Of a DNA stretch of 37,391 nt, positions 16,861 to 26,738 are shown one piece after another (the first letter of the stretch is position 1; each line of letters starts with the position of its first letter). Where the stretch lies: positions 1 through 37,391 of the forward strand of contig NZ_ALMY01000086.1 in assembly GCF_000440115.1 (NCBI RefSeq), in the 5' to 3' direction. The stretch is from Streptococcus suis YS56. Its GTDB lineage: Bacteria; Bacillota; Bacilli; Lactobacillales; Streptococcaceae. The notes under the pieces were generated by a model, which ran no database searches, was not told where the DNA came from, and saw nothing but the letters and a program-made list of their open reading frames with translations. The translations under genes and the position numbers were made by a program.

Positions 16861-17583
16861 ATGAAAGTAAAGCAAATTAGTGATTCAACCTTGAAAATCA
16901 CTATAAAATTAGATGATTTGGAAGAGAGAGGAATGGAACTTTCGGACTTTCTCATTCCGCAAGAAAAGACAGAGGAGTTCTTCTATACAGTTTTGGATGA
17001 ATTGGATTTACCAATGACTTTCCGAGAAAGCGGTATGCTGAGTTTTCGTGTGACTCCGAAGCCAGATCGGGTGGACATCTTTGTTACCAAGTCTGATTTG
17101 GATCAGAGCTTGAATTTTGATGAATTTACAGATTTGTCGGAACTTGGTGATGTCGCAAGTATGACTCCAGATGAGTTTTTCAAGAGTTTGGAGCAAACCG
17201 TTCGTGAGAAAAGTGCACCGGATGCAACAGCCGTTCGTCATTTGGAAGAGGTAGAGCAAGAGGAAGAAGCAGATGAAGAGGAGCAGGAGCGCTATATTTA
17301 CTATATTTTGGAATTTCCAACGATAGAGGATCTGTTTACTTTTGTTGGTACGGTTGATTATCCAGTAGAAGAATCGGAATTATATAAAATGGATGGTCAC
17401 TACTATTTGACCGTTCTTATCAATGTAGAAAATCGTTCCAAGCAGTATCCAGGCTACATTCTCTCACGAATGTTGGAATTTACCAATGATACGAAGTTGA
17501 CCAGACCTGCTTTACAAGAACACGGAACTTTGACGCTTCCGCTTGCGGCAATCGAGGAGCTTAGGAAGGTTCCGACAGTATGA
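16861..17583 (+). CDS. mecA: Adaptor protein MecA for ClpC-dependent proteolysis
   Basis: MecA links substrates to the ClpC AAA+ unfoldase. In streptococci it targets the competence sigma factor ComX (SigX) for degradation and so limits competence. The 240-residue protein has the conserved N-terminal substrate-binding start MKVKQISDSTLKITI, an acidic low-complexity linker (EEVEQEEEADEEEQE near residues 125-140) and the C-terminal Clp-binding domain. The in-frame ATG at 16846 is less likely, because GAGG lies correctly before the ATG at 16861. Its stop overlaps the start of rgpG by four bases (ATGA). Confidence 0.93.
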   Translation: MKVKQISDSTLKITIKLDDLEERGMELSDFLIPQEKTEEFFYTVLDELDLPMTFRESGMLSFRVTPKPDRVDIFVTKSDLDQSLNFDEFTDLSELGDVASMTPDEFFKSLEQTVREKSAPDATAVRHLEEVEQEEEADEEEQERYIYYILEFPTIEDLFTFVGTVDYPVEESELYKMDGHYYLTVLINVENRSKQYPGYILSRMLEFTNDTKLTRPALQEHGTLTLPLAAIEELRKVPTV

Positions 17584-18752
17584 TTCCTTTTGCTCTAAAA
17601 TACATAATGGTCATTATTACAACCATGGTCATATCAGCCATTGCTACCCCCTTGGTTCGTTTTATGTCCCTGAGGGTTGGAGCAGTCGATAATCCCAATG
17701 CACGGCGGATAAATAAGGTACCCATGCCTTCAGCGGGAGGTCTGGCCATCTTTGTGGCATTTACCATTTCTGTCCTATGTTTTTTACCAGGAATTGTTAC
17801 CCGTGTCAATTACCATGGCACTTACTTGCATTATATCTGGCCTCTGGTCCTAGCATCCAGCATTATCGTTCTTACGGGATTCATTGATGATGTCAAGGAG
17901 CTAAAGCCTGCTCCTAAAATGTTTGGTATTCTAGCTGCAGCGACGATCATTTGGATTTTTACGGAATTTCGTTTTGATAGCTTTAAGATTCCTTTTGGAG
18001 GACCTTTCCTTCAATTTCCTGTCTGGCTCTCTTTTCTATTAACGGTCCTTTGGATTGTTTCCATTACGAATGCAGTCAACTTGATTGATGGTCTGGATGG
18101 TCTGGTTTCGGGAGTATCGATTATTTCCTTGACAACGATGGGAATTGTGTCTTATTTCTTTTTGCATGATAGCAATATTTTTTTGACCTTAACCATCTTT
18201 GTTTTGGTTGCGGCGATTGTTGGTTTTTTACCTTATAACTATAATCCCGCCATCATTTATCTTGGCGATACAGGAGCCCTTTTCATTGGGTTTATGATCG
18301 GAGTCTTGTCGCTTCAAGGACTGAAAAATTCGACAGCTGTTGCAGTGGTTACTCCGATGATTATTCTTGGAGTGCCTATTACGGATACTGTAGTAGCCAT
18401 CATTCGCCGAAAATTGTCTGGGCAAAAAATCTATGAAGCAGATAAGATGCACCTCCACCATCGCTTGCTATCTCTAGGTTTAACCCATCGTGGTACAGTC
18501 TTGGTCATCTATGCTATTTCCTTCCTGTTTTCTCTGACCTCTCTTCTGCTCAATGTTTCGAGTCGAATAGGGGGGATTCTCCTATTGGTGACCATGGGAC
18601 TGGGGATTGAGATTCTCTGTGAATTGATTGGCATCTTTGGTATCAATAGAACTCCGTTGCTCAATCTTCTTCGGTTTATTGGTAATAGTAGTTACCGTCA
18701 AGAAAAAATCGCAAAGTATAAAAAGTGCTACGAAGAGAAAAAAAGAAAATAA
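17580..18752 (+). CDS. rgpG: Polyprenyl-phosphate GlcNAc-1-phosphate transferase (RgpG/TagO type)
   Basis: This membrane enzyme transfers GlcNAc-1-phosphate from UDP-GlcNAc to undecaprenyl phosphate, starting synthesis of rhamnose wall polysaccharide or teichoic acid. The 390-residue protein has about ten membrane segments and the family motifs DNPNARRINKVPMPSAGG, the catalytic DDVKELKP, NAVNLIDGLDGL and the loop HHRLLSLGLTHRG. It overlaps mecA by four bases and is co-transcribed with it. The last codons lie in the first unit of an exact 57-bp tandem duplication, so the terminator is doubled. Confidence 0.93.
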   Translation: MIPFALKYIMVIITTMVISAIATPLVRFMSLRVGAVDNPNARRINKVPMPSAGGLAIFVAFTISVLCFLPGIVTRVNYHGTYLHYIWPLVLASSIIVLTGFIDDVKELKPAPKMFGILAAATIIWIFTEFRFDSFKIPFGGPFLQFPVWLSFLLTVLWIVSITNAVNLIDGLDGLVSGVSIISLTTMGIVSYFFLHDSNIFLTLTIFVLVAAIVGFLPYNYNPAIIYLGDTGALFIGFMIGVLSLQGLKNSTAVAVVTPMIILGVPITDTVVAIIRRKLSGQKIYEADKMHLHHRLLSLGLTHRGTVLVIYAISFLFSLTSLLLNVSSRIGGILLLVTMGLGIEILCELIGIFGINRTPLLNLLRFIGNSSYRQEKIAKYKKCYEEKKRK

Positions 18753-18771
18753 GAATCTTTCTAAACTAGAA

Positions 18772-18794
18772 AAGAGCCTTCTGGCTCTTTTTTT
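18772..18794 (+). terminator. rgpG terminator, first copy
   Basis: AAGAGCC TTCT GGCTCTT stem-loop with a run of seven T. The identical second copy is 57 bases downstream at 18829-18851. Confidence 0.85.
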
Positions 18795-18828
18795 AAAAAA
18801 AGAAAATAAGAATCTTTCTAAACTAGAA

Positions 18829-18851
18829 AAGAGCCTTCTGGCTCTTTTTTT
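18829..18851 (+). terminator. rgpG terminator, second copy
   Basis: Duplicate of the hairpin at 18772-18794. A TATAAT motif (18854-18859) follows at once, preceded by TGG, but no gene start is near it. Confidence 0.8.
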
Positions 18852-18880
18852 GGTATAATATAGTGGATATGGTTAATTAA

Positions 18881-19033
18881 TACTCAATGAAAATCAAAAG
18901 TAGCCTAGGAAACGAAGCCGAAGATAGAACTCTGTTACTATCTTATTTCAAGGTAACAGGCTGAAAACCTCCACTGGAGCTTTTCACTCATCAAGGTAAG
19001 TTGATAACGGATAATTTTGATTTTCGAAGAGTA
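18881..19033. repeat. MITE-like element with 19-bp terminal inverted repeats
   Basis: The left end TACTCAATGAAAATCAAAA and the right end TTTTGATTTTCGAAGAGTA are inverted repeats matching at 16 of 19 positions, enclosing 153 bp without a gene. The ends begin and finish in TA, and similar TACTC...GAGTA elements are common in streptococcal intergenic regions. A shorter reversed copy lies at 9433-9534. It occupies part of the 569-bp gap between rgpG and sufC. Confidence 0.7.
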
Positions 19034-19097
19034 TAAAATTGTCAGAAAAGACTATTTTATAGATTAACACTCTCTGAAAATCATCATTAACAAGAAA

Positions 19098-19238
19098 AGA
19101 GGCTGGGCTCAAGCCCAGCACCGCTTCTCAAAGTTGGCGTCAATATCTCAGCGCAGTAGTGGTTAACAGCTCAACAACTAGAAATAAAGACTTGTTGACG
19201 AACTATTCTATGAATGGTCGGGTTCTTTCCCACTGCCA
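19098..19238. repeat. Dispersed hairpin repeat, copy 1
   Basis: It starts AGAGGCTGGGC, forms a GCTGGGC/GCCCAGC hairpin with a four-base loop, shares ATCTCAGCGCAGT with the copy at 32634, and ends GTTCTTTCCCACTGCC. No open frame of note. It fills most of the rest of the rgpG-sufC gap. I see no convincing promoter between it and sufC. Confidence 0.65.
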
Positions 19239-19321
19239 AAGTTGAGTCTTATCGGTGTATCTAGTTTGCTTGGTCAGTTAATGTGGTTTTTGAAGAGGAC
19301 AAAAATGAAAAGGAGCACAAC

Positions 19322-20095
19322 ATGTCAGTATTAGAAATCAGAGACCTTCATGTGGAAATTGAAGGAAAAGAAATCCTAAAAGGCGTCAACTTGACCCTCA
19401 AAACAGGGGAAATCGCCGCTATCATGGGACCTAACGGAACAGGGAAATCCACCCTTTCAGCAGCCATCATGGGCAATCCAAGTTATGAAGTGACCCAAGG
19501 GGAAATTCTCTTTGACGGTGTCAATATTTTAGAATTAGAAGTTGATGAACGTGCTCGTATGGGACTCTTCTTGGCTATGCAATACCCGTCAGAAATTCCA
19601 GGCATCACTAATGCGGAATTTCTCCGTGCAGCCATGAATGCTGGTAAGGAAGATGAAGACAAGATTTCTGTTCGTGACTTCATCACTAAGTTGGATGAAA
19701 AAATGGAACTCCTCAACATGAAAGAGGAAATGGCAGAGCGTTACCTCAACGAAGGATTCTCAGGTGGTGAGAAAAAACGCAATGAGATTCTGCAACTACT
19801 CATGTTGGAACCAACTTTTGCCCTTCTTGATGAGATTGACTCAGGTTTGGACATCGATGCGCTTAAAGTTGTGTCAAAAGGTATCAATGCTATGCGTGGG
19901 GAAGGTTTCGGTGCCATGATTATCACCCACTACCAACGCTTGCTCAACTACATCACGCCTGACGTTGTCCATGTCATGATGGAAGGCCGTGTCGTGCTTT
20001 CAGGCGGACCAGAATTGGCGCAACGCTTGGAAAAAGAAGGATATGTCCAAGTTGCAGCTGAGCTTGGCATCGACTACAAAGAAGATGACATTTAA
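19322..20095 (+). CDS. sufC: Fe-S cluster assembly ATPase SufC
   Basis: This soluble ABC-type ATPase works with SufB and SufD in the scaffold complex that builds Fe-S clusters. The 257-residue protein shows Walker A GPNGTGKST at residues 36-44, the signature FSGGEKKRNEI and Walker B ALLDEIDSGLD. An upstream ATG at 19304 and an open frame to 19283 exist, but AAGGAG lies six bases before the ATG at 19322. It is the first gene of sufCDSUB; sufD starts 16 bases after its stop. Confidence 0.97.
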   Translation: MSVLEIRDLHVEIEGKEILKGVNLTLKTGEIAAIMGPNGTGKSTLSAAIMGNPSYEVTQGEILFDGVNILELEVDERARMGLFLAMQYPSEIPGITNAEFLRAAMNAGKEDEDKISVRDFITKLDEKMELLNMKEEMAERYLNEGFSGGEKKRNEILQLLMLEPTFALLDEIDSGLDIDALKVVSKGINAMRGEGFGAMIITHYQRLLNYITPDVVHVMMEGRVVLSGGPELAQRLEKEGYVQVAAELGIDYKEDDI

Positions 20096-20111
20096 GTCTT
20101 TGGAGGAAGCT

Positions 20112-23029
<2,918 letters not shown>

Positions 23030-23258
23030 AGGGGGACAGCGACATGAGCGATTTTGGTCGACAATACCAAAATCAGCGAATTAGCTTCAAAGGTTTGGGG
23101 AACCTTTGGAGGTTGGAAATGAAGCGAACGTAGTTCGTGTCATTGATAGAACTTAGCATTCGCTTTGCGAAACATGAATTCAAATAGCAAGTCCCAACCA
23201 AGTTTAGTGTCTTGAAGAAAGCAATCGAACATAGTGAGAGTGCTGACTGAGCATCAAT
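23030..23258 (+). other. Insertion-like segment with hairpins and a copy of the sufU 3' end
   Basis: This non-coding stretch follows the sufU stop. It holds a GATTTTGGT/ACCAAAATC hairpin (about 23063-23088), a CAAAGGTT/AACCTTTG hairpin (about 23089-23108) and, at 23109-23137, a 29-base segment whose inverse lies at 23370-23398 (26 of 29 positions). At 23212-23250 it ends with TTGAAGAAAGC...GACTGA, 32 of 39 positions identical to the last 13 codons of sufU including the stop. Confidence 0.6.
23212..23250 (+). pseudogene. Decayed duplicate of the last 13 codons of sufU
   Basis: It reads L-K-K-A-I-E-H-S-E-S-A-D-stop against L-K-K-A-L-E-R-S-E-S-A-E-stop of sufU, 32 of 39 bases identical. It has no upstream coding part, so it is a remnant, possibly the original gene end displaced by an insertion that carried or duplicated the same sequence. 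Confidence 0.75.
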
Positions 23259-23451
23259 ATAGTCATTTAGTTTTTCTTTTATTACTTCGACGCAAGAGGA
23301 AACTCTGTTTCCTTATTTCCAACCTTCAACAGTCCACTGGACGATTGAAATTGCTTGCAGCTTTTGATGCGAACTTAGTTCGCTCCATTTCCAACCTCTA
23401 ACTGTCTCCCAGACAGCTAGAGCTAGTACTAAAAGTAAACTAAAAGACTAT
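23259..23451. repeat. Repeat element with about 27-bp terminal inverted repeats between sufU and sufB
   Basis: The left end ATAGTCATTTAGTTTTTC and right end AAAAGTAAACTAAAAGACTAT are imperfect inverted repeats enclosing 193 bp, with internal small hairpins (GGAAAC/GTTTCC, TGTCT/AGACA, GCGAACT/AGTTCGC). The left end recurs almost unchanged at 37242 after the LCP gene. It has no gene and looks like a non-autonomous mobile repeat. Confidence 0.65.
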
Positions 23452-23586
23452 AAATAAACAAAAAATGAAAATCATACAGAAAGGATTGTTCAGTTTCTGA
23501 TTGGAAATGAAATTGAACTCGCCCAGCAAGTATTTAAGAGAGCGTAACTGCTATTTTCATACTTTTTGGGCTTAGTATCTTATATT

Positions 23587-25002
23587 ATGTCAGAAGAAAG
23601 AATTGAACCAACCCCGATTGACCTTGGGGAATACAAATTCGGTTTCCATGATGAGAACGTGGAACTGGTGGCTTCGACTGGTAAGGGCTTGAGTGAAGAA
23701 GTCATTCGTGAGATGTCCCGTATCAAAGGCGAGCCTGAATGGATGTTGGAATTCCGTTTGAAATCCTACGAAACCTTTAAGAAAATGCCTATGCAGACTT
23801 GGGGAGCCGACTTGTCTGAACTGGATTTTGATGATATTGTTTACTATCAAAAACCGTCGGATAAGCCAGCACGTAGCTGGGACGATGTGCCAGACAAAAT
23901 CAAAGAAACCTTTGAACGCATCGGGATTCCAGAAGCTGAGCGTGCTTACCTGGCAGGAGCTTCTGCCCAGTACGAATCAGAAGTGGTCTACCACAACATG
24001 AAGGAAGAGTACGACAAGCACGGCATTATCTTTACAGATACTGACACGGCACTCAAGGAACACCCCGAGCTCTTCAAAAAATACTTTGGAAAACTCGTTC
24101 CACCGTCAGACAATAAACTAGCTGCTCTCAACTCAGCGGTTTGGTCAGGTGGGACCTTCATCTATGTACCAAAAGGGGTTAAGCTGGATATTCCACTCCA
24201 AACCTATTTCCGTATCAACAACGAAGGAACAGGTCAGTTTGAACGCACCCTCATCATCGTGGACGAAGGAGCAAGTGTTCACTACGTAGAAGGCTGTACC
24301 GCTCCGACTTACTCAACTGCCAGCCTCCACGCTGCTATTGTGGAAATCATTGCCCACGAAGGTGCCTATATGCGTTATACGACCATTCAAAACTGGTCTG
24401 ATAACGTTTATAACCTGGTAACCAAGCGTGCCCGTGCTGAGAAAAATGCTACAGTTGAGTGGATTGACGGAAACCTTGGTGCTAAAACGACCATGAAATA
24501 CCCTGCGGTTTACCTAGAGGGTGAGGGAGCCCGTGGAACTATGTTGTCCATTGCTTTTGCCAATAAGGGTCAAGTCCAAGATACCGGTGCCAAGATGATC
24601 CACAATGCACCACGGACTTCATCTTCTATCGTATCCAAATCCATTGCCCGTGGCGGTGGAGAAGTTAACTACCGTGGTCAAGTCACTTTTGCTAAAAACT
24701 CAGCCAAGTCAATCAGCCACATCGAGTGTGACACCATTATCATGGATGATATCTCCAAATCAGATACCATTCCATTCAATGAAATCCACAACTCACAAGT
24801 GGCCCTCGAACACGAAGCCAAAGTATCAAAAATCTCAGAAGAACAGCTCTACTACCTCATGAGCCGTGGCTTGTCCGAGTCAGAAGCCACAGAGATGATT
24901 GTCATGGGCTTTGTCGAACCATTCACCAAAGAACTCCCAATGGAATATGCAGTCGAACTCAACAGACTGATTGCCTATGAAATGGAGGGGTCGGTTGGTT
25001 AG
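23587..25002 (+). CDS. sufB: Fe-S cluster scaffold protein SufB
   Basis: SufB is the main scaffold on which the Suf machinery assembles clusters with SufC and SufD. The 471-residue protein has the usual beta-helix core ([24 protein letters not shown] in two parts, [15 protein letters not shown] with a candidate sulfur-accepting cysteine) and the C-terminal [17 protein letters not shown]. The ATG at 23587 starts the conserved protein; a TTG at 23566 is also in frame. Neither has a good Shine-Dalgarno sequence, which is odd for a core gene and fits the repeat insertion having replaced the native upstream sequence. The stop lies in the stem of the hairpin at 24992-25057. Confidence 0.95.
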   Translation: MSEERIEPTPIDLGEYKFGFHDENVELVASTGKGLSEEVIREMSRIKGEPEWMLEFRLKSYETFKKMPMQTWGADLSELDFDDIVYYQKPSDKPARSWDDVPDKIKETFERIGIPEAERAYLAGASAQYESEVVYHNMKEEYDKHGIIFTDTDTALKEHPELFKKYFGKLVPPSDNKLAALNSAVWSGGTFIYVPKGVKLDIPLQTYFRINNEGTGQFERTLIIVDEGASVHYVEGCTAPTYSTASLHAAIVEIIAHEGAYMRYTTIQNWSDNVYNLVTKRARAEKNATVEWIDGNLGAKTTMKYPAVYLEGEGARGTMLSIAFANKGQVQDTGAKMIHNAPRTSSSIVSKSIARGGGEVNYRGQVTFAKNSAKSISHIECDTIIMDDISKSDTIPFNEIHNSQVALEHEAKVSKISEEQLYYLMSRGLSESEATEMIVMGFVEPFTKELPMEYAVELNRLIAYEMEGSVG

Positions 25003-25057
25003 ATTTTTGGCAATTTAGCAAACTTAAGTTTGCTAAAAGCCAAAAAATCTCCAACCG
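24992..25057 (+). terminator. Large hairpin over the sufB stop codon
   Basis: An interrupted stem: CGGTTGG with CCAACCG, AGATTTTTGGC with GCCAAAAAATCT, and an 18-base perfect palindrome AGCAAACTTAAGTTTGCT at the tip. There is no T run after it, so it may stabilise the mRNA 3' end rather than terminate. Confidence 0.6.
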
Positions 25058-25066
25058 ACGTTGGAA

Positions 25067-25230
25067 ATAGGGAGCGACGGGAGTCGCTCTTCTCTATAAA
25101 TAACATAGTCTGGGAGACTAGATTATCCTACTGACGTCGCTTCCTGTAAGGAAGCGATATGTAATAGGGAGTTCTGCAGGAACTCTCACTAAGGAAGTAG
25201 GAGATAGGGAGCGACGGAAGTCGCTCTTCT
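25067..25230. repeat. Cluster of five short palindromes downstream of sufB
   Basis: Hairpins lie at 25072-25089 (GAGCGAC/GTCGCTC), 25106-25120 (TAGTCT/AGACTA), 25137-25157 (TCGCTTCC/GGAAGCGA), 25169-25185 (GAGTTC/GAACTC) and 25209-25226 (GAGCGAC/GTCGCTC again). The first and last lie in 27-base direct repeats (25067-25093 and 25204-25230) that differ at one base. No coding frame is present. Confidence 0.75.
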
Positions 25231-25242
25231 TTGTAATCGTAT

Positions 25243-25284
25243 AAAAAATAGTATGTCGAAAATCGTTCGACATACTATTTTTTT
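25243..25284. terminator. Bidirectional terminator between sufB and dacA
   Basis: An 18-bp perfect stem (25243-25260 with 25266-25283) begins with six A and ends with seven T, so it works for both convergent units. The dacA TAA stop (25285..25283, minus) lies at its edge. Confidence 0.9.
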
Positions 25285-26524
25285 ATAATTTTTCATTGAC
25301 ATAGCGGACAAATTGATTCCACCAAGAGAATGGCCAGGATGCTTCTTTCATATCGCTAGGGATAATCATATCGACACTAGCTTGCTCGGAAATATAACCT
25401 TTTCCAATGAGTTCTTGATCTTTCAGTTGCAGTTTGCCAACCAAGGTCCCTGCTTTGAGGGGAGCATCAATTTCTTTTATATCCGTTGTGAAAGTTGCGG
25501 TGGGGACATTATCAGTTTGATTTCGTTGAACAACAGTTAAATCTGCTGCCGCAACAACAGGACTTGTTTCTTTTTCACCATTGAAAACCTTTATCTTACT
25601 ATCTTCAAAAGCTTCCCCTTTTTTTACTAGCGTAACAAGCGAAAAGTTAGAATAAACATAGTTCATCAAATCATTTGTCGCGACAAATCGATTTTCTGGA
25701 GAGGTCAGCCCATCAGTGGCATTCAATACTACTGTGATAATGCGCATACCAGCTTGTTGAGTTGTTGCAAGAAAACTTGAACCTGCTGAGTTTGAGGTCC
25801 CTGTTTTTAAGCCGTCAACCCCTCCACGAGCGTGAGTACCATCGCTTAGCATTTGGTTGGTGCTATAGTAAGTGTAGCCACCAAAATCGTAGGCATTTAG
25901 TGAGGTAATGTCAAGTACCTGAGGATAGTCGAGTATTAATCGTCTTGCAATGATAGCAACATCTAAGGCTGAAAACATATTTACATCTTCGGGACTGGAA
26001 CCTGGATAAATATTTTCACCCAAGTCGGTATTGTCTAGTCCGGATACATTTACAATCTTTGCGTCAGTAATTCCCCATTCTTGGACTTTTGCTTTCATTC
26101 GATCCACGAATGCAGCTTCGCTACCGGCTATTTTTTCTGCCAGAGCAATAATAGCACTATTGGATGATGTTATTAAAGAAGCGTTTAATAGGTCTCTTAC
26201 TGAATAGGAACGTTCATCTAGGTTGACATTGCTTAATTCTGTATTAGAAGTGAGGCTATAGGGATAATCAGAAATATCTACCATAGTATCTAAAGTAATC
26301 TCACCCTTTGCCAGTGCTTCGTAGACCAGGTAAATGCTCAATATCTTACTGATAGAAGCAATGCTTGCTTTGGTTTCGGCATCTTGCTCATACAAGATTT
26401 TGCCGCTACTTACTTCAACTGCGATAGCATGCTTGGCTGCAACAGAAAAATCTTCTGCCATAATCGGTGTGGAAGTCAAAAAAAATGCAAGAATCGTAGT
26501 GAGTGTTATTAGAAGTTTACGCAT
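25283..26524 (-). CDS. dacA: D-alanyl-D-alanine carboxypeptidase (PBP3 type)
   Basis: This low-molecular-weight penicillin-binding protein trims the terminal D-Ala of peptidoglycan stem peptides at the outer face of the membrane. The 413-residue protein has a signal peptide (residues ~1-23, ending PIMA), the catalytic S57-I-S-K60, S120-S-N122 and K240-T-G242 motifs, and a C-terminal domain ending in an amphipathic stretch (WPFSWWNQFVRYVNEKL) that anchors such proteins to the membrane. An extended -10 (TATAAT) lies about 30 bases upstream. Confidence 0.95.
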   Translation of the reverse strand: MRKLLITLTTILAFFLTSTPIMAEDFSVAAKHAIAVEVSSGKILYEQDAETKASIASISKILSIYLVYEALAKGEITLDTMVDISDYPYSLTSNTELSNVNLDERSYSVRDLLNASLITSSNSAIIALAEKIAGSEAAFVDRMKAKVQEWGITDAKIVNVSGLDNTDLGENIYPGSSPEDVNMFSALDVAIIARRLILDYPQVLDITSLNAYDFGGYTYYSTNQMLSDGTHARGGVDGLKTGTSNSAGSSFLATTQQAGMRIITVVLNATDGLTSPENRFVATNDLMNYVYSNFSLVTLVKKGEAFEDSKIKVFNGEKETSPVVAAADLTVVQRNQTDNVPTATFTTDIKEIDAPLKAGTLVGKLQLKDQELIGKGYISEQASVDMIIPSDMKEASWPFSWWNQFVRYVNEKL

Positions 26525-26553
26525 AATCGTTCCTTTATCTGTTATTTGTTTCT

Positions 26554-26562
26554 ATTATATCA
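26554..26562 (-). promoter_or_regulatory. Promoter -10 of dacA
   Basis: On the minus strand TGATATAAT is an extended -10 (TATAAT at 26559..26554). No clear -35 is seen. It is divergent from the oppA promoter. Confidence 0.6.
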
Positions 26563-26634
26563 CAAGAAATGTGAGAAAAATTTGGAAAAAATATGGAAAA
26601 AATTAGAAAATAATGAAAATTTATGTTTTTACAA

Positions 26635-26681
26635 AATTTTCTGACAAAAAGACTTTATTTAAGAAAAATTTATGATATAAT
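26635..26681 (+). promoter_or_regulatory. oppA promoter region with CodY-like and CiaR-like sites
   Basis: TGATATAAT (-10 at 26676-26681) is an extended promoter element. Upstream lies a CodY-like sequence matching 12 of 15 positions (26635-26649), and TTTAAG-N5-TTTATG (26658-26674), one base off the CiaR consensus, ends two bases before the -10. The -10 is likely real; the regulator sites are suggestions. Confidence 0.5.
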
Positions 26682-26738
26682 AAGTTTCATAACGACATAA
26701 GATTATGTGTCTAAGAAAAAGAAAAACAGAGGTGTTTT

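Larger units (their letters stand above)
18738..18851 (+). repeat. Exact 57-bp tandem duplication over rgpG stop and terminator
   Basis: Units 18738-18794 and 18795-18851 are identical over all 57 bases, from a run of seven A to a run of seven T. Each holds the rgpG stop-codon region and a complete hairpin terminator. A length of 57 is 19 codons, so a read-through product would repeat the same peptide. Confidence 0.97.

Noticed and set aside
18628..18858. A 76-codon frame overlapping the rgpG end with the peptide KKENKNLSKLEKSLLALF twice
   Set aside because: The repeat is only the 57-bp DNA duplication read through; it covers the terminator, has no ribosome binding site and lies out of frame in rgpG.
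23030..23566. A gene in the sufU-sufB gap
   Set aside because: No frame of useful length with a ribosome binding site exists in any of the six frames; the content is repeats and a sufU fragment.
25067..25230. Repeated hairpins considered as a CRISPR array
   Set aside because: The units are different palindromes with irregular spacing, only two are alike, and no cas genes are present.
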